Assembly: GCA_001600455.1 (NCBI GenBank)
Contig: BCKC01000006.1
Coordinates: forward strand, 2,976,001 to 3,040,000
Origin: Endocalyx cinctus
Lineage: Eukaryota; Ascomycota; Sordariomycetes; Amphisphaeriales; Apiosporaceae
Direction: 5' to 3'
Length of the DNA stretch: 64,000 bases
The translations under genes and the position numbers were made by a program. The notes beneath the pieces are model-generated. The model made no database searches, was not told the DNA's origin, and saw nothing but the letters and a program-made list of their open reading frames with translations. Positions 11,109-19,610 of this stretch are shown here, in pieces (the first letter of the stretch is position 1; each line of letters opens with the position of its first letter).

Positions 11109-12891
11109 TCACACCCCTTTCCTACTTGAAGCAAGATGTGCGATCTCGCGAGCTGCGAATTTCTGTCCAGGACTATTTCGGGCCAATTCTTTCAATTGGT
11201 CTGCTTTTTGAAGCATGGGTTGGCTGGATTCGCCTTTGATCACTTTGAGTAGGGCATCCCTAAGGCACTCAGCTGTCCAATAAGGGCTTGTTTCTTGACA
11301 TGCCCAAGTACCAACACCAACATCTTCCGTTAACTGTGCGAAATTATACAGATCAAACCACTGTGGTAGCACCACTTGAGGTACGCCGGCTCTGATTAGG
11401 AATATATAGTTAGATATTGCTTCGCGGAGAAACTGAAGGGAGTGAAAGAAGATGAATACAGAGTAGATGCAATAACCTACTCAATGGCTTCATGATAGCA
11501 ACCTGAGCCGCCATGATGAACCGAGGCGACAATATACCCCGTCTTAAGTAGAGCGGGAGGATCGGCTTTTAGCCACGATTCAATTTTCACGCGATTATCC
11601 TTTAAAAAGGGACGCAGTGGTTGAAAAAACGCGTCAGTATGGCTGAAGCTAGGCTTTTTGTGGTCTGCTGCATCTTCCGTATCTTTACGGAACTTCCAAA
11701 CGACTTGTACGTCGGTCTGTTCTAGTACATGGGCTAAGGCCGCAGCCATAATTGCCGCATTCGACTCTGTCCATGTGAATCCGCTTCCAAAATTGATCAG
11801 TATTGTCGGCTTACGAGCCAACCACTTTACTATATCCGGGTCCTGTTCTGATGCTTCTGCAAGAGAAACAGACATCGGTCCAAGGCAGCTGACATTCTGT
11901 GGGATGGTATAAAGAGGTACAGATGCCCCGGGAAGAGTCTGCGTAAACCAAGGTACGTCGGGACGGTGGAGGTTATAAAAGTTGATAGGGTCTGAAAGAC
12001 CTTTGGACTTGAGAAAGGCCTGCTTTTCTTTAATTTCGGTCATAAAAATGACATTGTAGATGAATCGGAAGGTCAAATAGATATTTTCCGGTATCCTTTT
12101 CCAAGGGACGGGATATGGAATACCCGATGCCGTGCTGCGTGATACAAGATTAACATAGGGTTATGTTCAGATAGTTCTGGGTATTTTTCTTTTCCTTCAT
12201 TTATTTATTGGATACATCGACGCCAAGTATGCACTTATAGTGGATATTTCCAAAACATGCTTCCATAGGGTTGGACCATAGCAAAGTTATCGATTAGTGT
12301 ATTAGGCGAGATAAAAGCGTGTAATCTGTTTCGCTCACGTGTCGCGTCGATAGCAGGGCGAAAGACGGTGTCTAGGACGACTATTGCGGGGTCTACCTTG
12401 TCAATAATATCGATGAGCTCTTGATACAGAACATAGTGATCTTCACCAGTCCAAGGAGATATATAAAATTGAATATCTCTGCATATCTGGTCAATACCAC
12501 CCAAACCAGGTCGATGCACCATGTTGGACATTGTCCTTCCAGACATTTTGATAGCACTTGTCAACGTCAGATCGGAAAGCTGATGAAATTTGATATCTAG
12601 GGCTGAAGGACTTTTAGTATGACTGTATGATGAAACGCGGTCCAGTTGAGGTGCTATAGGTGCAAATGACGCGAAATGTACTTCCACCTCGGGGTGATGT
12701 TCCAGCAAAGCTTGCGCTGTTGACACGAGCACATTCGACAAGCCGGGTTCGCTGTTGGAGAGAAACAAGACAACATTTTGGAGACCAATAATAGGGGAAG
12801 GTTTCTCGGAACCTAATGTTATGATTCGGCTTAGAAAGGCTGCTGTTATGGCTAGCGAAACAGAGACGCCGAAAAAAAACCGTCTAGACAT
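11109..12891 (-). CDS. UDP-glycosyltransferase (GT1-like) with an odd first splice donor
   Basis: Three exons on the minus strand (12891-12239, 12134-11481, 11391-11109) give about 529 residues. An N-terminal hydrophobic segment may be a signal anchor. The C-terminal half carries the GT1 landmarks INFGSGFTWTE, VWKF, the SWLKADPPALL acceptor/donor region and [32 protein letters not shown], the usual UDP-sugar binding region including the HGG-x-G-x3-E part of the family signature. Such enzymes move a sugar to a small hydrophobic acceptor, often a terpenoid or sterol. Oddity: the first intron should begin at 12238, but the bases there read ATAAGT rather than GTAAGT. Left unspliced, an in-frame TAA at 12237-12235 ends the protein after 218 residues. 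The downstream exons are intact. Confidence 0.78.
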
Positions 12892-12918
12892 TTTGCAAGA
12901 TACCTTGCAGTCTTGACT

Positions 12919-12926
12919 TATTTATA
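12919..12926 (-). promoter_or_regulatory. TATA-like box of the glycosyltransferase gene
   Basis: On the minus strand the sequence TATAAATA lies 28 bases upstream of the proposed ATG at 12891. This is so close that the leader would be very short, or the true start may be a later Met. It is recognised by sequence only. Confidence 0.35.
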
Positions 12927-12960
12927 AGTGGTTCTGTGGGCTGAAGTATTCTTTTTTTTC

Positions 12961-12987
12961 CTCTCTCTTTCTCTCTCTCTCTCTCTC
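12961..12987. repeat. CT microsatellite
   Basis: An almost pure CT-rich tract with one TTT interruption, upstream of the glycosyltransferase gene. A 62-codon frame through it is low-complexity and was not called as a gene. Confidence 0.7.
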
Positions 12988-13301
12988 GTTTACGTGCTGT
13001 TATGTGAAGGGGAAAATCAAATGCAGAAATATGCTAAAATTTGGAGTAGGGAAATCAATTTCAAAGTAGAGGAGGAATCAGAAGATCAGATTGAGCAGCC
13101 AGAGGAGAATGGCTGATGCGGATAAATAATCTTTATAATTATGCAATAGTTTACTGCATGCATTAAAAGGGTAAGTGAAGGACAAAATGGCAGAAAATGA
13201 TCCGTAGAATCGATCGGCTGAGAGAGATCTCGCCCCCAAAACCCCCCTTACATTGCCTCCCTGTCAGGGATATTAGGTGGAGCAGTTGTTGCAAGCGTGG
13301 C

Positions 13302-13458
13302 TACGGCTACCCTCCGAGTAGCCCCCGTAGAATAGGTCTATATAAGGAGGGGCTTCCTCCCCTCGAGAGAGATAGAGAAAATAAAGAATTAATAAGATAT
13401 ATTATTAGGCTCTTAGAACTATACTGCTAAGCTCTGGCTACGTAACTGCGCGACCCTA
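13302..13458. repeat. Dispersed diverged repeat, copy 1
   Basis: This stretch shares ordered words with 49291-49458: TACGGCTACCC, TCTATATA-AGG, a CTCGA-rich block, TTATT-GGCTCT and CTGCTAAGCTCT followed by CTACGTA-CTGCGC. The copies differ by many substitutions and small gaps, so it is an old element. The internal TATATAAGG would suit a solo LTR, but I found no clear terminal repeats or target duplications. Confidence 0.5.
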
Positions 13459-13545
13459 TACTCCAACGTACCCCCTTTTCTCACACTCCCGATATTGACC
13501 TGTAGAACATATATTTTCATACGCATGCTTGTATGGACCTTCTTA

Positions 13546-14640
13546 CTATCTCCGTTTGATTCGACAAGCAATAGGACGTTTCAGCTTCCTCATCCCAAAC
13601 CCAAACCCATTTGTGTTGATTTCCCTAGACTTGTCTAATATTTCGATGTCAAAATCTCTAGCCAGAAAAGCGCAAATCAAATTAATTTCGTGTTTGTCAA
13701 TAAACTGACCTGGACAAATAATACCGCCTCCTGTAATTCTGATTAGCGACGAGTCCATAAGCTCCCAACGGGAGGACAAATGGGCCGGAGAGTTTCAAGG
13801 TGATATTTACCTCCGTATGGTATCCACGCCGATTCAAGACCATCAATACTGAAGTAAGGCTGGTCGCTCATAGGCTTATGCCGACGCAACGTCTCTATAG
13901 GACTTTTGCTATCAGAATCTTGTAGTTTCAATAGGTCACTCGATGGATCGGTTGGGTTCGTTATGAATCGATCGGACCAGAATGAATCCAGGGGATGAAT
14001 ACCACTTTTGGTATTCCAAAAACCATTGTTCATGTGTGAAATCTCGGAATTAATGAGGGCGACACTTCCTTTAGGTAGTTCCCATTTCCCAAGAGGAATA
14101 TCTGTGTGGAGAGTTGATGATTGTGTACGTGCTTACGTATAGGCGGAGCGTTTCGGCATAGATTGAAGACAGAATCACATTATTTGAAAGCCGTTTTGCG
14201 CCAACCTCGGTCAACGATTGCTTGTCTATCGTCGAGCTAACCTCTCGGCGAACGCGCTCCAGGAGTTCCTTGGTTTCGGCTATATGAAACAATGCCATAA
14301 TCGCGCAGTTAACCGTATTCTCAATTGCCCCGTTTGAACGTATGAGCCGATATACAGACCTAATTAATTATTAAAAATTACGACTTACCCAAAAGCAACC
14401 CCAAGGTCCAGTGCGGCAAGGGCGTCGTCATCCTGAATTGGGGTGAGCAGCTTCTGCCGACGTCTCATCCAAGTGGATCCCCAGACTGGGTCTCCATCGG
14501 CTTTCTCAGCCTCTTCCCGTCCTTCCGAGCACTCCCTTGCGTACTTATACCAGCGCTGGAAAGATTCGTGAAGCTTTTCGTCGCACGTAGTATGGCCTGG
14601 GTCTCAGAATCTCCGGTACGCCCATAGCAAGCCATGGCAA
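13546..14640 (-). pseudogene. Cytochrome P450 pseudogene (5' part missing)
   Basis: Pieces of one P450 can be followed on the minus strand. PWLAMGVPE (near 14635) is followed, one frame over, by DEKLHESFQRWYKYARE and DDDALAALDLGVAFG. After an intron come NGAIENTVN...ELLERVRREV and the ExxR helix IYAETLRLY (about 14150). Another frame change near 14095-14110 leads to PLGKWELPKGSVALINSE, HPLDSFWSDRF and WIPYGG. A normal 70-nt intron (13810-13741) then joins to GGGIICPGQFIDKHEI, the heme-cysteine region ending at 13546. At least two single-base frameshifts (about 14590 and about 14100) plus absence of the N-terminal 200 or so residues show it is dead. The family resembles P450s with a FSIDGLE-x-WIPYGG-x4-CPG signature. 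Confidence 0.8.
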
Positions 14641-14940
14641 GTTATCAAAGTGTTAGAGCTTATGGAGGTGGATTGGGAGCTTGGCAATCATATCAAGTGT
14701 ACTATGTAAATATCTCATTGAATTAGGGCTTAAGGAACTATCTACTTCTATCAATCGAACGGGAGCTCAGCACCTTATTTATAATGCTTCCGGAGCTAGT
14801 GGATACGTAATTACAGCATTAGTTAATCACTCAGACCGGGTCAGTAAGCTTGATTCCACCCCTTAATTTAACGCCTCCGATACCAGGTCCCATTCAGTCC
14901 CACTTCTCCGTCACAATCTTCATAGAATCTGTACATAATC
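14641..14940. other. Short spacer, possible eroded P450 5' end
   Basis: On the minus strand a P450-like HFDN-LPWLAMG run continues a few codons into this spacer and then meets a TAA. Beyond that I recognise nothing. It also contains the 3' flank of the gene ending at 14941. Confidence 0.35.
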
Positions 14941-17722
14941 TCACAATGGTCTGTACTCCTTTCTAACCCGAGGAGCAATTTTTTGTCTTTCGCGTAACTC
15001 ATCTACCCATTTCGTGAGATCCGAAGCTTCTCTTGCAGTGCAGGAATGAAATACACTCCCTCTATTCCACATCACGACTCCGTCATTGTTGTTTAGCTTG
15101 CTGACGCTTGGTTCAGACGGGTGAAGTATGCTGTGGTATATCATATTGTCGTGCAAATAATCTTCAACTATTGTCCTGATCGAGATCTCTTCCTCCAACT
15201 TTGGTCCTTCTCCTAGTATGAATAAGCAGAAATCATTGCGCTGCTGTCGTATAGTACCATCTGAGTCTCTCTTCAGTGCTTGCACCAACATTGTGTTGTG
15301 CGTAGAAGGTGGTGCACGAAGAGGACCCCAATTAGCACCGAGTCCGGCGATAGAATATTGAGCACCCTCGACAAGAATTTGGAGGATTTCTTCTCGGCTC
15401 TTTTCGCATCTCCGGCATGAAGATGAGTGTTCGCGCTGATCCATCACGTGAACTTTCCGGTATGATTCTCGTGCAAAAGACCGGTTAGCCGTTCTACGAC
15501 GATATAGAGATTCCCAAGCCTTTATTTTGCCTTTTACATCAGCAGCAGACATCCTAGAACCTCTCTTCAGCAAAATTTCACGTTGCTCCAATAAAGATTT
15601 TGGCTGTGTATTCTCAGGTACTCGCCGTCGCTTAGCGTCAGAGTATTTTTTCACTATATGCGTGATTGAAGAACGAGGCAAGTTTTTGAAACTGAGGTAC
15701 TGGATTGTTGGGCTTGCGACCGATTTGTCTTCGTTCACTCCAATGGACATGAGCGTACTCGATACGGCGGAATGGGTAACTTGAGAGGGAGAGTCAGAAA
15801 GAAGGCACTCGATTGCTTCGTGGAGCACCGTGCTTGCACAGCTTGATATTCTTGGCAGCTCCTTGCTTTTGAACTTCGAGTTAGTCGCAGCACATTCTTG
15901 GATAATTGCGAGGGCTGGCTTCGCAACAGCGAAACAGGTTAGTTCTCTGACAATGTCCCAAGATGTGTTGAAAAAGCAGCGATACTCAAGTATAACGTAG
16001 AGTTCTATGTCCGATGGCCTGGTAAACACCGAGTTGTACGTCCTCTTCTCACCAGTCCACATATACTCTATTTCATCTAGAGCATACTGACTGGTAGCTA
16101 TCAAAGCTCCCGGGGAGCATAACTTAGTCTCCAATTCAAGAGCGTGGGATGTGCTTTGCGTAAGGGCTTCGGTAGGTCCTCCAATCAGGATCAGAAGACT
16201 TTCAACATTGTCTTCCGTAATGCAAAGACAGTTGAAATGGAAATTGATCTGGGACGCCGATCGAATATGACCAAGTGTCGTATCTGGTATGTCCATGGAA
16301 ATAATGTTTCGGTGCGTCAACAGTGCAGGATCAACATCAGCTGTTTGGGCGGTAGACTCATCCGTTTCGGAAATGCTTCCCACGTCCTCTGCATTGTCAA
16401 ATTGACTTGAAGGCTGATGCATCCACTCAAATACCCTATTTCTATTTCTCGCGGCTGAGGAGTAGTAACTTTCAAGATCCACGCTGACATCGTCGGCATC
16501 TCTTCCAGTTTCCAAAGACTTCAGCGCTCTGAGGACAGAAGGTCTGTATGTATCCCTTGCCCAGTCGACAATATAATCGATGATGAGTATGAGCTGCAAG
16601 GTTCCGTTCATTGTCGTCAAATCTCCACTCCAGAGGGGATGGATCTTGTAGAGTGTTTTGCAGTTATTCGGGTCGATATAACACCCGTAGACTTTCCAAT
16701 CACTGCCTCTGTTTCCAAGAAACCATACTAATGATTCTTCATTAGCACCTCCTGTGGCGACGCGGAAATTCCGTTGGAGGTTCAATAGTTTCCGGATTGG
16801 AAAAGCAGTTTGCATTCCCATGTCATGGAAGCCATCTTTGCTGGTGTCGGATTTTGCTTCTAGAACAAGAAAAGGGAGAACTGATGGATTCTTTTTGCAT
16901 TTGAAGGGACTGTAGGCCATAAGATGACCTCTTCCGTTTGTGGCTCCGTGGAGTCCCATCAACAGTTTCTCCACTGTCCCCGTGTGCTTCAAACCAATGA
17001 TGCGATCCGGGCTTCTGTTTCTCAGTAAACCTTTAAGTTCGTCATCAAGCATAACGACTTCTTCAACACGGTCATCAAACAGTGGACTGAGACCCGACTC
17101 GTAGCTGTGGACTGTGTTAGTATGCAATCTGGTTAGAACGGAAGTGATGTAATTATATACTGGTCTTGAGGACGCATTTCCGGGGGGCAACGGCATGGTT
17201 GACGATGTTCTCTGCGTTCTTCCAAGTCTTTCATCCATTTGCTCTCCTTGGATAAATGGCCGGAGGTCTCAATTTCTGATCTCCAGACTCGTTCGCGGCA
17301 ATTGGGGCTTTTCTACACGTTAACTAGGCTAATCTCAGGCGTAATAATTGATGCGTATAGGAAAGGGGAACTTGGTTTCAAACTCACCACGCAATCTCCA
17401 CCGAAAACCTATGGAGAATGTCATTTTCGATATGCAAACGCCATCCGCTCTCTTTTGGTCTGACAACCGTTGCCAGTTCGTGTGCCTTTTTCACAATATA
17501 CCGAGTTCGAGCCTTGATCTTTCGGGTCCAGGGTTTTTCGGTCGTGAGCGTGTCCACGTCGTTATAATATGTGTCAAACTGCTTTCTCCCAAGCTCCTGA
17601 ATGTCCCTGAACGAGTTTTTATGGACCTCTGGCCACTTCTCGTTCGATTGCATGAAGATGATCCCGTAAGATTTAGCGAGTCGTCGCAGCATCCGGGACT
17701 CGTCTTCATACTCGTCTGCCAT
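14941..17722 (-). CDS. Large fungal protein with PD-(D/E)XK nuclease-like motif
   Basis: Proposed exons on the minus strand are 17722-17388, 17312-17161 and 17104-14941, about 880 residues in all. The second intron (17160-17105, 56 nt) has GTATAT, TACTAAC and CACAG and joins the frames exactly. Exon 2 carries CRERVWRSEIE, a motif I associate with fungal PD-(D/E)XK-like proteins. Exon 3 holds SPDRIIGL (Asp codon 17007-17005) and LVLEAKS (Glu 16860-16858, Lys 16854-16852), matching the PD...ExK catalytic pattern, followed by QTAFPIRKLL. The long C-terminal part is unrecognised. Problem: the strong donor after GCGTG at 17388 and the acceptor at 17313 leave the frame one base off and create TGA. 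Either another splice site is used, a base has been lost, or the locus is decaying. The function in fungi is unknown; nuclease activity is inferred from the motif only. Confidence 0.65.
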
Positions 17723-18233
17723 AATTAAAATATACGAGTATTTACTTGGTTATTTAAAAAAAAAAAAAAAAAAAAACTTCAGATCATGCATAGACGAGAA
17801 CTACCAAAATGCAAAATGTTGTGTCAAAGCACCTATGTTGCATGAGGTTCACAGTTCTAATAAATTTCGATGGAATCAAATCTAAGCATGCGTCATGGTA
17901 AAATGTTAGCTGCATACTTGTAAATTTCACATGAAACAATGGGGGGGCTGTGCTTACTTTGCTCAGATCAATCACTGGCCACGAAGCGCTGGCCAGGGAT
18001 CCGAATCCCCCAATCCTCTTGCTGCGGCCTTTCTATCCTAGACGTCACACCTGACCAGCCTATCATATGGTGCGATTACAGCTCTCGTGTTGCTACGGCA
18101 GCTACGGCAGCTACGGGTATACAGGATCCATTATTTCAGCGGCTGTTATTGGCCACGGTGCGGACCACCACAAGATATACTGCATGCAACTTTATACCAA
18201 CTGCATAACTTGCAGATGATTGGTAATGCGATC

Positions 18234-18403
18234 TGCTGATGTAACGAGCAGTGATCTCTAGAGCTGTGAGGTAAAGTAGAATAAGACCTGATGTTCTGTT
18301 CTGTATCTAATGTATGTAAAGGAGCGAAGCTCCCTTATATACTATATGTGCTACTAGACTAGGTGGTTCCCTTGGCTCAGGGAAACCCCGTGACTATGTT
18401 ACA
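18234..18403. mobile_element. Solo-LTR-like element flanked by 7-bp direct repeats
   Basis: The element begins TGCTGATGTAACGAGC and ends CTATGTTACA, so both ends carry the inverted TGTAAC/GTTACA words and TG...CA termini. It is directly flanked by TGCGATC on both sides (18227-18233 and 18404-18410), consistent with an insertion-site duplication, although 7 bp is longer than the 4-6 bp usual for LTR elements. Read on the minus strand it contains TATATAAGG followed by a GGAGC/GCTCC hairpin, as expected of an LTR promoter. There is no internal coding region. Confidence 0.55.
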
Positions 18404-18584
18404 TGCGATCATACCATTCTGTGACAGCATATAAGAAATATGGCCAAATTTCAGTATCACTCTCACTTGAGCAGTAAGCAATATTCATACTGATTCTCTG
18501 TTTTCGGCCATACTTGAGACTGGGATGCTTGTTGTTGATTATCCCTGATTTGAAGCATTCCCTGGGTCGCTAGAGGCGGAGCGA

Positions 18585-18753
18585 TTACAGTGAAGGGATG
18601 ACGTTGGCACAGTACCCGGTGGCAAACTCGGGCGAAAGAACCACAGCATGCTCGACATCAAGGCCGACAAAGAGATGCCGATCCACTATCACGCGAGTCT
18701 TTGCCACGGATGTTTCATTGGTGCGCCGGGTAGCAGAAGAGAGCAAGAGCACC
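18585..18753 (-). pseudogene. Possible acyltransferase (BAHD-like) relic
   Basis: An open minus-strand stretch encodes ...SSATRRTNETSVAKTR, then VIVDRHLFVGLDVEHAV and LSPEFATGYCANVIPSL before a stop at 18585. The order resembles the BAHD/trichothecene-type acyltransferase block (Trp/Ser-rich helix, VDVR-x-R, P-x-LP-x-GYFGN), with the canonical residues partly changed. No HxxxD or DFGWG motif is visible nearby. Tentative. Confidence 0.25.
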
Positions 18754-19610
18754 TGCTACCGGTAGCAGGCGGTAGCAAATACGGGAGGTGAGCTTGCAGC
18801 CCACAGAACGTCCTGAGTTTACAATTTTTACTATATTACATAAAAAAGATAAAATAAGAAAACGACAGGGGTTTTTAAAGATAGTTCCGTGGAAGCGTGT
18901 AGAAGACCCTTCGTAAACTCAGGCATAAGGAACGGTTATTTCATATATTTAGTCATTCATTTACTCAGCAGATATCAATCTAAGTTCAACCCTAGCAATA
19001 GGATTAATAAATTAGCAGAAACCTCACTCGAATACCAAGTCAAGCCTCTTTAGTACTTACGTCATTTACTTCTCCAAAGAACACAAACCCATTGGTCAAA
19101 TATCTACTTAGGTGGGTATCTGTTCGTGGCACCTCTTTCGTGGGGTTAGCGAGGGTTCAGAAATACTTAAGTCTTAAATTAGTTATTCTCTTCATGTTTC
19201 GTTACGGCAGCTGAAAGGCCAGGGAAATAAAGGAGCCCGGTAGGATAATAACGGGTAGTAATTTTTTCTTTTTCGGACTTTTATTCTTCTCATTTTCTTC
19301 TTACGGTGGTTTTTAAGATAGCGTAGTTTTTTCTTTTTTTTAAAATGTGCAACGCGAGGACACGTCATGGCAAAATACCTCGGAGTTGTTAGGTTACGGG
19401 GGGTGAAACCTACTTTAACCAAGGCAATCACACCAAAGGTTAATATACATTTCTCCCACCTTTTAAAGTTTACACTCCTCCATCTCTTGATAGTAATGAG
19501 GAGCATATAAATCAATCATTTCCCCATAGTTATTCTCATCCGTGATAAGGCCATTCACTCGCGAGCTTGCTTTATTCAAATCAACTTCAGCGACAAGAGA
19601 GCAAATCGAC

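Larger units (their letters stand above)
17723..19610. other. 1.9 kb spacer with A20-like run, solo-LTR-like element and relic coding
   Basis: No intact gene was found. It contains a long A-run at about 17757-17776, a GC-richer block at 17940-18230 of unknown origin, a 170-bp LTR-like element (18234-18403), a possible acyltransferase relic (18585-18753) and the AT-rich upstream region of the DyP-glycyl radical enzyme gene. Minus-strand frames at 19192-19801 are poly-lysine or shadows. Confidence 0.5.

Noticed and set aside
12235..12240. A U12-type (AT-AC) intron in the glycosyltransferase
   Set aside because: The acceptor that fits is AG, the ATATCC word does not join in frame, and minor-spliceosome introns are not expected in this group. 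A mutated GT donor is simpler.
17150..17240. A frameshift in the C6 run of the PD-(D/E)XK-like gene
   Set aside because: First suspected because two frames are coding here, but a normal 56-nt intron at 17160-17105 joins them without any indel.
19542..19610. Extension of the fusion protein by 23 residues to a GTG
   Set aside because: There is no ATG in this extension. The first ATG at 19611 starts immediately before the DyP domain.
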